9,219 nt of DNA from positions 1 to 9,219 of the forward strand of contig CALVVN010000075.1 in NCBI GenBank assembly GCA_944363865.1, in the 5' to 3' direction. Of the stretch, positions 1 to 6,600 are shown piece by piece. The notes under the pieces are model-generated. The model was given only the letters and a program-made list of their open reading frames with translations, did not search any database and was not told the origin of the DNA. Position 1 is the first letter of the stretch. Every line of letters starts with the position of its first letter. A program made the translations under genes and the position numbers. The stretch comes from an uncultured Bacilli bacterium (lineage in GTDB: Bacteria; Bacillota_I; Bacilli_A; RF39; UBA660).

Positions 1-120
1 GGTGGTAATACAATACTTATGGGTAATATGAAAGAAAGAGGTAGTGAAAAGTTTATAACTAGATTAACTTATGTGTTAGGTTTTCTATTTATAATTATTT
101 CATTAATCTTGTCTATTTAA
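1..120 (+). CDS. secG: SecG-like preprotein translocase subunit, C-terminal part
   Basis: This is the 3' end of a gene entering from the left edge; 39 residues are visible, read in frame from base 1 to the TAA at 118-120. The visible part is a short polar loop rich in Gly and Asn, a charged stretch (MKERGSEKF), then one hydrophobic segment of about 20 residues (TYVLGFLFIIISLILSI) ending the protein. This matches the second half of SecG, a small two-helix subunit of the SecYEG membrane channel whose loop often carries a KERG-x-EKF-like motif just before the second helix. The identification rests on this short tail only, so another small membrane protein is possible. A terminator hairpin starts at the stop codon. 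Confidence 0.6.
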   Translation, partial: GGNTILMGNMKERGSEKFITRLTYVLGFLFIIISLILSI

Positions 121-143
121 AGAAAGCAAATGCTTTCTTTTTT
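119..143 (+). terminator. Rho-independent terminator after the SecG-like gene
   Basis: A perfect inverted repeat, AAAGAAAGCA (119-128) and TGCTTTCTTT (131-140), is followed by further T residues to 143. The hairpin begins inside the stop codon of the upstream gene and its T-run ends one base before the AGGA of the rlmN ribosome binding site. Either transcription partly reads through into rlmN, or rlmN has a promoter that I cannot identify with confidence. Confidence 0.75.
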
Positions 144-152
144 AGGATGTTT

Positions 153-1172
153 ATGAAGAATATATTTGATTATACTTTAGAAGAATTAGAAAAGTTATTT
201 GTTGCAGTGGGATTTAAAAAATATAATGCATCTCAAGTTTTTGATTGGGTTTATAAAAAAGGTGTTTTAGATTTTTCTCTTATGAGTAATATTAGTAAAA
301 ACTTAAAGTCTTTTTTAATTGATAATTATTCTCTTGATTTATTAAAAATATCTAAAGTTATTAGAGATAAAAAGAGTAGTAAATATTTATTAGAACTTAG
401 TGATGGAAACAAAATTGAATGTGTTTTGTTAAAGCACGATTATGGGAACTCATTATGTGTCAGTTCTCAAGTTGGTTGTAATATGGGATGTGCTTTTTGT
501 GAAAGTGGTAGGTTAAAAAAAGTTAGAGATTTGTCTCTTAGTGAAATGATTCTTCAAATTGTTACTGTTGAGATGGAAGAGTGTATTAAAGTAGATAGTG
601 TAGTAGTTATGGGTATAGGTGAACCTTTTGATAATTTTGAAGTATTAAAAAGGTTTATTTCAGTTGTTACTTGTCCATATGGCTTAGAAATAGGCCAAAG
701 ACACATTACTGTTTCTACTTGTGGATTAGTTCCTAAGATAAAAGAGTTTGCATTAATGAATACTCAAGTTAATCTAGCTATTAGTTTGCACGCTAGTAGT
801 GATGAAGTCAGAAATAAACTCATGAAGATTAATCGCGCTTATCCTATTAGAGAAGTGTTTGATGCGCTTGATTATTATATTTTTAAAACTAATAGAAGAG
901 TAACTATAGAATATGTATTAATTGATGGAATTAATGATAGTGAAGAAGATGCTTTGAACTTGGTTTCTTTAGTAAAGGGTAAACTTATGTATGTTAATTT
1001 AATTCCTTATAATGAGACTAGTAATTTTACATTTAAAAGAAGTAATGAGTTTAAAATAAATAAGTTTTATGATATACTTAAGAAGAATGGTATAAATGTA
1101 ATAATAAGAAAGAATATTGCAGGCGGGATTAATGCTGCTTGTGGACAACTAAGAGCAAAGGAGAGTGCATAA
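153..1172 (+). CDS. rlmN: 23S rRNA (adenine-2503-C2)/tRNA (adenine-37-C2) methyltransferase RlmN
   Basis: A radical SAM enzyme that methylates C2 of A2503 in 23S rRNA and of A37 in some tRNAs, using a methylated cysteine as intermediate. From the ATG at 153 it has 339 residues, normal for the family. The iron-sulfur cluster motif C-x3-C-x2-C is at residues 109, 113 and 116 (CNMGCAFC). The two further conserved cysteines are C102 in CVSSQVGC and C330 in the C-terminal AACGQL motif. The GIGEP motif, with the SAM-binding region, is near residue 155. An upstream in-frame ATG at 147 overlaps the AGGA at 144-147, so the ATG at 153, five bases after AGGA, is the better start. The next gene begins 2 bases after the stop, suggesting one transcript with prpC-prkC-rsgA-rpe, a Firmicute gene order. 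Confidence 0.96.
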   Translation: MKNIFDYTLEELEKLFVAVGFKKYNASQVFDWVYKKGVLDFSLMSNISKNLKSFLIDNYSLDLLKISKVIRDKKSSKYLLELSDGNKIECVLLKHDYGNSLCVSSQVGCNMGCAFCESGRLKKVRDLSLSEMILQIVTVEMEECIKVDSVVVMGIGEPFDNFEVLKRFISVVTCPYGLEIGQRHITVSTCGLVPKIKEFALMNTQVNLAISLHASSDEVRNKLMKINRAYPIREVFDALDYYIFKTNRRVTIEYVLIDGINDSEEDALNLVSLVKGKLMYVNLIPYNETSNFTFKRSNEFKINKFYDILKKNGINVIIRKNIAGGINAACGQLRAKESA

Positions 1173-1174
1173 TA

Positions 1175-1936
1175 GTGATATGTCATTATCAAACTGATGC
1201 AGGAAAAGTAAGAAGTCATAATGAAGATAGTGTTACTATTGTTAGTAATAAAAATGGAGAATATTTGTTAGTTGTAGCTGATGGAATGGGTGGACACCGC
1301 GCCGGGGAAGTTGCTTCTAGCATGGCTGTTACAGAACTCGGTTCTAGATTTCAAAAATTGGGAACGATAGGAAATAAGATTGATGCTGTTAATTGGTTAA
1401 AAGGTATAATAGAAGAAATTAATTTGAATATTATTAAATATGCAAATGAACACGTGGATTCTACTGGGCTTGGCACTACTTGTGTGGCAGCAGTTTTAAC
1501 TAAAGATTATTTGATTTTTGCAAATGTTGGCGATTCAAGTGGTTTTGTTAAAAAAGACGGTAAATTATTTAAGGTAACTAAAGATCATACACTTGTGAAT
1601 ATATTAGTTGAAACTGGGGAATTACGTCCAGAGGAAGCAGAACACCATCCTCAAAAAAACGTTCTTATGAGAGCACTTGGTGCGAGTGAAAAAGTTGATG
1701 TAGATATATTTGCTGTTGAGGATGAAGTTGATGAAATTCTTTTGTGTAGCGATGGATTAACTAATATGCTCACGTTAGAACAAATAGAAAAAGTGTTAAA
1801 TGATGAAGATTTGTTAATTGAGGAAAAAGTGAATAAATTGATTAGTAAAAGTAATATGAGGGGCGGTAATGACAATATAAGTATAGCGTACTTAATTAAG
1901 AAGAGTGGTGATACAGTTGATAGTAAAGGGTTCTAA
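1175..1936 (+). CDS. prpC: PP2C-type Ser/Thr protein phosphatase (PrpC/Stp family)
   Basis: A metal-dependent cytosolic phosphatase that reverses phosphorylation by the partner kinase PrkC and by other Hanks-type kinases. The 253-residue length is typical. Motifs visible in order: RSHNED (13-18), VADGMGGH with D36 and G37 as metal ligands, GTTCVAA, VGDS with D120, DHTLVN, LLCSDGL with D193, and GGNDNIS with D233. These are the standard PP2C metal-binding aspartates. The usual Arg after GDS is Ser here (GDSSGF), a small deviation. The start is taken as GTG at 1175. AAAGGAG at 1157-1163 lies 11 bases upstream, a little far, but no ATG is available and homologues begin near this point. Its 3' end overlaps the start of prkC by 20 bases, consistent with co-translation of the kinase-phosphatase pair. 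Confidence 0.95.
   Translation: MICHYQTDAGKVRSHNEDSVTIVSNKNGEYLLVVADGMGGHRAGEVASSMAVTELGSRFQKLGTIGNKIDAVNWLKGIIEEINLNIIKYANEHVDSTGLGTTCVAAVLTKDYLIFANVGDSSGFVKKDGKLFKVTKDHTLVNILVETGELRPEEAEHHPQKNVLMRALGASEKVDVDIFAVEDEVDEILLCSDGLTNMLTLEQIEKVLNDEDLLIEEKVNKLISKSNMRGGNDNISIAYLIKKSGDTVDSKGF
1907..1912 (+). promoter_or_regulatory. Ribosome binding site choosing the TTG start of prkC
   Basis: GGTGAT lies inside the end of prpC, four bases before the TTG at 1917. It is the distal part of the extended AGGAGGTGAT Shine-Dalgarno consensus. The same GGTGAT-plus-four-bases spacing precedes the ATG at 8831, and an equivalent GGTGTT-plus-four spacing precedes the infC start. This favours TTG 1917 over the GTG codons at 1905 and 1908, which overlap the site. 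Confidence 0.5.
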
Positions 1937-3695
1937 AATAGATAATAGATATCAAATTATTAAAACTTTAGGCGAAGGCGGTATGGCTAATGTTTATTTG
2001 GCATATGATACTATCTTAGATAGAAAAGTCGCTGTTAAGGTTTTAAGGGGAGATTTAGCAAATGATGAAAAGTTTGTTAGACGTTTTCAACGTGAAGCTT
2101 TATCTGCTTCTAGTTTATCTCATCCTAATATAGTTGAAATGTATGATGTTGGGGAAGATGATGGTCAATATTATATTGTAATGGAATACGTTGAAGGTGT
2201 GACTTTAAAACAACTTCTTAAAAAGCGTGGGAGTTTAACTATTACTGAAGTTATAGATATTATGAGTCAACTAACTGATGGGATGGCTCATGCGCATGAT
2301 AGTTTTATTGTTCATAGAGACATTAAACCTCAAAATATTATGATACTAGAAAACGGAGTTATAAAGATTACTGATTTTGGTATAGCAATGGCCCTTAATT
2401 CAACGCAACTTACTCAAACTAATAGTGTAATGGGTAGTGTTCATTATTTACCACCAGAACAAGCTAATGGTAAGGGTTCAACTATTAAAAGTGATATTTA
2501 TTCTATGGGTATTTTGATGTATGAACTTTTAACTGGAGGTGTTCCATATAAAGGGGATAATGCTGTTGAAATTGCATTAAAACATTTGAAGGAACCTCTT
2601 CCATCTATTAAGAAAGTACTGCCTGAATTACCTCAATCTATAGAAAACATTATTTTAAAAAGCACTGCTAAAAACCCACAAAATAGATATAAAGATGCAC
2701 GTGCTATGCATGAAGACATTGTGACTGCTTTAACTGATGAACGTGCGAACGAGAAAAGATATGTATATCCTTTTCCAGAAAATGATATTGAAAATACTAA
2801 AGTGTTAAATGATACTTTGAAAGAAGTTAAAGAAAAAGAGAAAAAGGAAAAGGAAAATGAAAAGAAGAAGTTGGATTTTGAGATGAAACAAGAGAATAAA
2901 AAACAAAATAAATTATTAATTATTCTTGCATCTATTTTTACTGGACTTGTAGTTATAACTGCATCAGTAGTTGTATTGCTTCCTAATTTGATGACAAAAG
3001 AGAATGTAGAAATTCCTGATAATATAATTGGACTTAGTGAAAATGATGCTTATAATAATTTAGTGGAACTTGGTTTTAATGTTCAAGTAAGTGAAACTGA
3101 AGTATCCAGTGATGAAATAGAAAAAGGTCATGTGGTTAGAACTAGTCCTGAAGTTGGCAAAATTGTAAAAGAGGGTAGTACAGTTACATTATTCTTATCT
3201 AGTGGTGAAGGTACTTTTGAAATACCTGCTGAGTATATAGGAAAAAATTATATTGAAGTTAAAACGTTGCTTGAAACTAATGAAGCTAATGTTATAGTAG
3301 AAACTATTAAAGTAAGTGAAGATGATGAGTATGAAGCAGATACTGTAATAGATATATCTCCAAAAGTAGGGGAAAAAGTTAAAAAAGGTGCAACAGTTAC
3401 TATTTATATACCTGAAGTTGAAAAGAAATATCCTGATTTTGTTAAAGAAAATTACTCAGTAGATGATGTTCGTGATTTTTGTGAAGAGAATAACGTTAAT
3501 TTAGTTGTTAAATATGAAGAAACTGATGAGTATGTAGAAGGTACAGTTATTTATCAAAGTAGACCTGCTGATTCAGTTGTCGTTGAAGGAATAACTCTAA
3601 CAATAACTGTTTCTACAATGCCAGAAATTGAAGAACCACCTATTGAAGAAGAAACTGACGGTGAGACAGGGGAAGAAAATGTTACAACAGAATAA
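1917..3695 (+). CDS. prkC: PASTA-domain Ser/Thr protein kinase (PrkC/Stk family)
   Basis: A membrane-anchored Hanks-type kinase that senses cell-wall fragments or lipid II outside and phosphorylates proteins inside. Numbering is from TTG 1917 (592 residues). The kinase domain covers about 10-275: glycine loop GEGGMANVY near 19-27, ATP-binding Lys41 in AVKVL, catalytic Asp135 in HRDIKPQN, metal-binding Asp153 in DFG, and a PPEQ motif in place of APE. A juxtamembrane stretch rich in Lys and Glu (about 300-330) follows, then one transmembrane helix (about 332-355). Three extracellular PASTA repeats follow (about 362-430, 432-500 and 501-568), then an acidic tail rich in Glu and Thr. Three repeats is the common Firmicute number. 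It overlaps prpC at the start and rsgA at the end. The start is uncertain; GTG at 1905 or 1908 are alternatives. Confidence 0.95.
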   Translation: MIVKGSKIDNRYQIIKTLGEGGMANVYLAYDTILDRKVAVKVLRGDLANDEKFVRRFQREALSASSLSHPNIVEMYDVGEDDGQYYIVMEYVEGVTLKQLLKKRGSLTITEVIDIMSQLTDGMAHAHDSFIVHRDIKPQNIMILENGVIKITDFGIAMALNSTQLTQTNSVMGSVHYLPPEQANGKGSTIKSDIYSMGILMYELLTGGVPYKGDNAVEIALKHLKEPLPSIKKVLPELPQSIENIILKSTAKNPQNRYKDARAMHEDIVTALTDERANEKRYVYPFPENDIENTKVLNDTLKEVKEKEKKEKENEKKKLDFEMKQENKKQNKLLIILASIFTGLVVITASVVVLLPNLMTKENVEIPDNIIGLSENDAYNNLVELGFNVQVSETEVSSDEIEKGHVVRTSPEVGKIVKEGSTVTLFLSSGEGTFEIPAEYIGKNYIEVKTLLETNEANVIVETIKVSEDDEYEADTVIDISPKVGEKVKKGATVTIYIPEVEKKYPDFVKENYSVDDVRDFCEENNVNLVVKYEETDEYVEGTVIYQSRPADSVVVEGITLTITVSTMPEIEEPPIEEETDGETGEENVTTE

Positions 3696-4518
3696 TTTTA
3701 AAGAAGGAAAAATTGTTAAAATTAATAAAGATTTGTACACTGTTCTGTCAGAAGAAAGTGTACTTTCTTGTTATGTAAGGGGAAAACTTAAAAATGATAA
3801 ATTAACTGTTGGTGATAATGTTTTAATTGATTTAAATTCTCTTACTATTGAAAAACAATTACCTAGAAAGAATACTCTTATAAGGCCACTTGTATCTAAT
3901 ATTGATTCACTTTTTATTGTTGTTAGTACTGAAGTGCCTGCTTTTAGTGAATATTTGCTTGATAAGATGTTATCACTTGCAATTTATAATAAGATTAAAC
4001 CTATAATTATTGTTACTAAATTAGATAAAATAAAGAGAAATGAAAGAAATAAAATACTTAAAGTGTTAAAGTATTATAAAAAATATTTTAATGTTTATAA
4101 AAATACTGAAATAAGAAAGATTATTAGAGAGATAAATGGCAAAACAGTTGCTTTATGTGGTCAAACCGGTGCTGGTAAGAGCACTTTGTTAAATAAAATT
4201 GATAAGAATTTGAAACTTAATACCGATGAAGTTAGTTATGCATTAGGTAGAGGTAAACATACTACAAGGCTTGTTGAACTTATTAAAGTGAAGGGTGGAT
4301 TTATAGCTGATACCCCGGGATTTAGTTCTTTAGATTTAAATATTAGTACTGATGAACTTAAATATACTTTTCCTGATTTTATGGTACAATGTAAATATAA
4401 GAGTTGTAATCATATTAAAGAGGATGGTTGTAAGGTTATTGAACGTGTTAAATCTAATAAGATACTTTATTCTAGATATGAAAACTATTTAAAATTATTA
4501 AAGGAGACTAGATTATGA
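3679..4518 (+). CDS. rsgA: Ribosome small subunit-dependent GTPase RsgA
   Basis: A circularly permuted GTPase that acts late in 30S subunit maturation and is known to be a PrkC target in some Firmicutes. It has 279 residues. An N-terminal OB-like domain (about 1-70) is followed by GTPase motifs in permuted order: G4 TKLD at 113-116, G1 GQTGAGKST with Lys167, a GRGKHTTR switch region, and G3 DTPG with Asp211. A zinc-binding tail reads C238-x4-C243-x-H245-x5-C251, matching the family pattern. The start is ATG 3679, preceded by AGGGGA at 3668-3673 with a five-base gap; the reading frame stays open further upstream but without a comparable site. The gene overlaps prkC by 17 bases and shares ATGA with rpe, so translation is probably coupled. 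It ends with TGA, which shows TGA is a stop in this organism. Confidence 0.96.
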   Translation: MLQQNNFKEGKIVKINKDLYTVLSEESVLSCYVRGKLKNDKLTVGDNVLIDLNSLTIEKQLPRKNTLIRPLVSNIDSLFIVVSTEVPAFSEYLLDKMLSLAIYNKIKPIIIVTKLDKIKRNERNKILKVLKYYKKYFNVYKNTEIRKIIREINGKTVALCGQTGAGKSTLLNKIDKNLKLNTDEVSYALGRGKHTTRLVELIKVKGGFIADTPGFSSLDLNISTDELKYTFPDFMVQCKYKSCNHIKEDGCKVIERVKSNKILYSRYENYLKLLKETRL

Positions 4519-5153
4519 AAGTGAGTGTATCTTTTTTGTCAGATCATTTTAAACCAGTTGATGTTATCAAAATGGTAAATAATACAAATGCTGATTATAT
4601 TCATGTTGATGTGATGGATGGTAAGTTTGTTGATAATAAGACTTATACTTTAAGTGATATTGAAAAATTAAGTAATTATATGAAAAAGCCAATGGACGTT
4701 CATTTAATGGTAAGTAATCCTAAAAAGTATATTGAAAAACTTGCTATTTTAAATGTAGAATATATTACTTTTCACTATGAAAGTGTTAAAAATGTTAAGG
4801 AACTTATTGATTTAATACATAGTTATGGATTAAAAGCAGGTATTAGTGTTAAACCTCATACAAATGCTAGTGATATAGTAGATTTCATTGATATTGTCGA
4901 TTTAGTTTTAGTTATGAGTGTTGAACCTGGAAAGAGTGGTCAAACGTTTATGAATAGTGTTCTTTATAAGATTGAATCTTTGAGTAGAATTATTTCTGAG
5001 AAGAATCTTAAAACTATTATTTCTGTAGATGGTGGTATTAATGATGAGACTGCAACACTTGTTAAGGAGAAAGGTGCTTCAATGGTGGTAAGTGCTTCTT
5101 ATTTACAATGCACGGATATGAATAGTAGGGTGGATTTGTTAAAGAACTTGTAA
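4515..5153 (+). CDS. rpe: Ribulose-phosphate 3-epimerase, divergent
   Basis: A TIM-barrel enzyme interconverting ribulose 5-phosphate and xylulose 5-phosphate in the pentose phosphate pathway. It has 212 residues, slightly short (family about 215-225). Conserved features: FLSDHF with Ser9, the metal-binding and catalytic set His30 and Asp32 (IHVDVMDG), His63 (DVHLM) and Asp172 (VDGGI). Several substrate-loop motifs are changed. The usual PNIT-like segment after HVDVMDGxFV reads DNKT, the PGFGGQ loop reads PGKSGQ, and the phosphate-binding GS near the C-terminus reads SAS. Catalysis therefore looks preserved, while substrate handling may differ; a related sugar-phosphate epimerase is possible. 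AAGGAG at 4501-4506 lies eight bases before the ATG, and the four-base ATGA overlap couples it to rsgA. It is the last gene of this run; no clear terminator follows before the infC promoter. Confidence 0.88.
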   Translation: MKVSVSFLSDHFKPVDVIKMVNNTNADYIHVDVMDGKFVDNKTYTLSDIEKLSNYMKKPMDVHLMVSNPKKYIEKLAILNVEYITFHYESVKNVKELIDLIHSYGLKAGISVKPHTNASDIVDFIDIVDLVLVMSVEPGKSGQTFMNSVLYKIESLSRIISEKNLKTIISVDGGINDETATLVKEKGASMVVSASYLQCTDMNSRVDLLKNL

Positions 5154-5174
5154 CTAGAATTGTGTTGAATTTCC

Positions 5175-5203
5175 TTGACAAATGCATATTATTGTAATAG
5201 AAT
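5175..5203 (+). promoter_or_regulatory. Housekeeping promoter of the infC-rpmI-rplT operon
   Basis: A perfect -35 box TTGACA (5175-5180) is followed after 17 bases by TAGAAT (5198-5203), one mismatch from TATAAT. Transcription is predicted to start near 5210, giving a leader of about 127 bases before infC. This is the best sigma-70/sigma-A-type promoter in the window. Confidence 0.8.
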
Positions 5204-5291
5204 TATACTTGTTGAAAAGAGAAAGTAGTGTACTCACACTCACCTGATTAACTAGTTGTTGATAGGTAAAAGGCTATTGAATTGGTTTTTT

Positions 5292-5323
5292 AGTGAGTAC
5301 ATTAGTATTCACTTTTTATATTT
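5292..5323 (+). terminator. Attenuator terminator in the infC leader
   Basis: AGTGAGTAC (5292-5300) pairs with GTATTCACT (5305-5313), nine pairs with one G-U and an ATTA loop, followed by TTTTTATATTT. The structure ends one base before the GGAGG of infC. It competes with the upstream helix described for the leader. Confidence 0.7.
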
Positions 5324-5328
5324 GGAGG
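5324..5328 (+). promoter_or_regulatory. Ribosome binding site of infC
   Basis: GGAGG at 5324-5328 lies eight bases before the ATA codon at 5337, the same gap as between AAGGAG and ATG in rpe. The only standard start codon nearby in frame, GTG at 5328, overlaps the site itself. This places initiation at ATA 5337. Confidence 0.75.
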
Positions 5329-5336
5329 TGTTTAGA

Positions 5337-5855
5337 ATAGCTAAACAAAATGATGCTCTTATAAATGAGCAAATTAAATACAATGAAGTTATGGTTATTG
5401 GACCTAATGGCGAAAAATTAGGAGTTAAATCTATTAATGATGCTCTTACACTTGCACAGTATGCGGGTCTTGATTTGGTACTTATGAGTGAAAGCGATAT
5501 GCCTGTTTGTAAGGTAATGGATTATAACAAGTTTAAGTACGAAAGAAATAAGAAACAGAAAGAACAACTTAAAAAGCAACGTGAATCTAATCTTGAGTTA
5601 AAGGAGTACAGGCTTAGTGTTACTATTGACACTCATGACTTTGAAACTAAACTTAAGAATGCAAGAAATTACGTTTCTAAAGGTCATAAAGTTAAAGTTT
5701 CTGTTCGTTTTAAAGGTAGACAAATCGCCCATCCAGAGCTTGGTAAAGAGGTTATTTTAAGATTTGCTAATAGGATGGAAGATATTGCTATTATTCAAGA
5801 AGAACCAAAACTTGAAGGAAGAACAATTAGTTTGCTAGTCGCACCTAAAAAGTAA
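5337..5855 (+). CDS. infC: Translation initiation factor IF-3, with a rare ATA start
   Basis: IF-3 binds the 30S subunit, keeps it apart from 50S and checks the start codon-initiator tRNA pairing. From ATA 5337 it has 172 residues, the standard family length, and begins (M)AKQNDALINEQI, lining up with the usual N-terminus. The N-terminal domain covers about 1-75 (EVMVIGPNGEKLGV, then VMDYNKFKYE), followed by a lysine-rich linker helix and a C-terminal domain from about residue 90 (KEYRLSVTIDTHDFETKLKN, KVKVSVRFKGR). The reading frame stays open upstream to about 5256, but that part encodes an unrelated hydrophobic stretch lying inside the leader hairpins. infC in Escherichia coli uses AUU, so that IF-3 limits its own translation; an ATA start suggests the same feedback. 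The SD of rpmI overlaps its stop codon. Confidence 0.95.
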   Translation: MAKQNDALINEQIKYNEVMVIGPNGEKLGVKSINDALTLAQYAGLDLVLMSESDMPVCKVMDYNKFKYERNKKQKEQLKKQRESNLELKEYRLSVTIDTHDFETKLKNARNYVSKGHKVKVSVRFKGRQIAHPELGKEVILRFANRMEDIAIIQEEPKLEGRTISLLVAPKK

Positions 5856-5870
5856 AGGAGGAGAGTGTAT

Positions 5871-6065
5871 ATGCCAAAAACTAAAACACATAAAGGAATA
5901 GCTAAAAAAATAAAAGTTAGACCAGGTGGATCTACTAGAATTGGTAAACCTGGAAGTAATCATAAAACTGGTAAGAAACCAACAAGTTTTAATAGAACTA
6001 TGAGAAAAGGTTCTTCACTTAGTAGTGGAGATGCTAAAAGATATAAAAGAGAGTTAAGGGGGTAA
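5871..6065 (+). CDS. rpmI: 50S ribosomal protein L35
   Basis: A small, highly basic protein of the large ribosomal subunit, 64 residues. It starts with the family signature MPKTKTHKGIAKK. The C-terminal SLSSGDAKRYKREL matches the usual end of L35. The middle, around residues 18-45, is rich in Gly, Lys and Ser. The start is ATG 5871, nine bases after a strong AAAGGAGG at 5854-5861; an in-frame GTG six bases earlier would add two residues not seen in the family. It sits between infC and rplT, the standard operon order, with gaps of 15 and 5 bases. Confidence 0.97.
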   Translation: MPKTKTHKGIAKKIKVRPGGSTRIGKPGSNHKTGKKPTSFNRTMRKGSSLSSGDAKRYKRELRG

Positions 6066-6070
6066 TGTAG

Positions 6071-6565
6071 ATGACAAGAGTTAAAGGTGGAACTGTTACA
6101 AGAGCTAGACGAAAGAAAGTTTTAAAACAAGCTAAAGGTTACTTTGGAAGTAAACATAGATTATATAAAACTGCTCAAGAACAATTATTTCATAGTGGTG
6201 AATATTCTTTTAATGATAGAAAGAAAAATAAAGGTAACTTTAGAAAACTTTGGATTACTAGAATAAATGCTGCTTGTAGAATGAATAATATTAGTTATTC
6301 TAAGTTTATGAACGGGCTTAAAAAGGCTAATATTGAAATAAATAGAAAAATGTTAAGTGAAATTGCTATTTCTGATGCAAATGAATTTGCTAAATTAGTT
6401 GAATTAAGTAAAAACGCTTTAGAAGGTAATTCTAAAACTGTTAAAGAAGAATCTAATGATTTAAGTTCAATGACTGTTGCACAGTTGAAGGAATTAGCAA
6501 AAGAAAAAGGTATTCTAAACTATACAAGTTTGAAAAAAGCAGAATTAATTGATGCTTTGAAATAA
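6071..6565 (+). CDS. rplT: 50S ribosomal protein L20 with C-terminal SAP/Rho-N-like extension
   Basis: L20 binds 23S rRNA early in 50S assembly and represses its own operon. Residues 1 to about 117 are a normal L20: a basic N-terminal tail (TRVKGGTVTRARRKKVLKQAK), YFGSKHRLYKTAQEQ, DRKKNKGNFRKLWITRINAA and the globular C-terminal domain. L20 is normally about 117-119 residues, but this protein has 164. After a polar linker (about 118-130), residues 131-164 (SMTVAQLKELAKEKGI, then SLKKAELIDALK) have the helix-extended loop-helix pattern of the SAP/Rho N-terminal fold, which binds nucleic acid. No frameshift or stop separates the two parts. The start is ATG 6071, eight bases after AAGGGGG. A strong terminator closes the operon. 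Confidence 0.95.
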   Translation: MTRVKGGTVTRARRKKVLKQAKGYFGSKHRLYKTAQEQLFHSGEYSFNDRKKNKGNFRKLWITRINAACRMNNISYSKFMNGLKKANIEINRKMLSEIAISDANEFAKLVELSKNALEGNSKTVKEESNDLSSMTVAQLKELAKEKGILNYTSLKKAELIDALK

Positions 6566-6568
6566 ACT

Positions 6569-6600
6569 AAAACTATTGGAAAAAATTCCAATAGTTTTTT
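6569..6600 (+). terminator. Terminator of the infC-rpmI-rplT operon, shared with the convergent gene
   Basis: A perfect 13-bp inverted repeat, AAAACTATTGGAA (6569-6581) and TTCCAATAGTTTT (6586-6598), has an AAAA loop and is followed by TT and an AT-rich stretch on the plus strand. It starts four bases after the rplT stop. The stop codon of the opposing gatD-like gene (6599-6601) touches the hairpin. On the minus strand the hairpin is followed by a weaker T-rich run, so it may also terminate the murT-gatD transcript. Confidence 0.85.

Larger units (their letters stand above)
5210..5336 (+). promoter_or_regulatory. infC operon leader, probable L20-responsive attenuator
   Basis: The leader can adopt two competing folds. 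In one, 5226-5237 (TAGTGTACTCAC) pairs with 5293-5304 (GTGAGTACATTA), twelve pairs with one G-U, enclosing a small hairpin made from 5259-5265 and 5274-5280. In the other, 5292-5300 pairs with 5305-5313 to form a terminator. The segment 5293-5300 is used in both, so the folds exclude each other. In Bacillus subtilis the same operon is repressed by L20, which binds a leader structure mimicking its rRNA site and promotes early termination. The location and mutually exclusive helices fit that scheme. That L20 is the ligand here is inferred from context. Confidence 0.7.

Noticed and set aside
90..95. TATAAT inside the SecG-like gene as a promoter for rlmN
   Set aside because: No acceptable -35 box at 16-18 bases upstream (the 17-base position reads ACTTAT), and such strings are common in AT-rich DNA.
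1651..1875. Minus-strand open frame of 74 codons inside prpC
   Set aside because: Lies antisense to conserved PP2C motifs, has low-complexity Ser-rich content and no ribosome binding site that stands out.
2820..2910. Lys/Glu-rich low-complexity stretch in prkC as a possible frameshift
   Set aside because: The frame continues into the transmembrane helix and PASTA repeats; a charged juxtamembrane segment is normal in this kinase family.
5256..5336. Upstream extension of infC by 27 codons
   Set aside because: It encodes an unrelated hydrophobic stretch overlapping the leader hairpins and the ribosome binding site; the family N-terminus begins at 5337.
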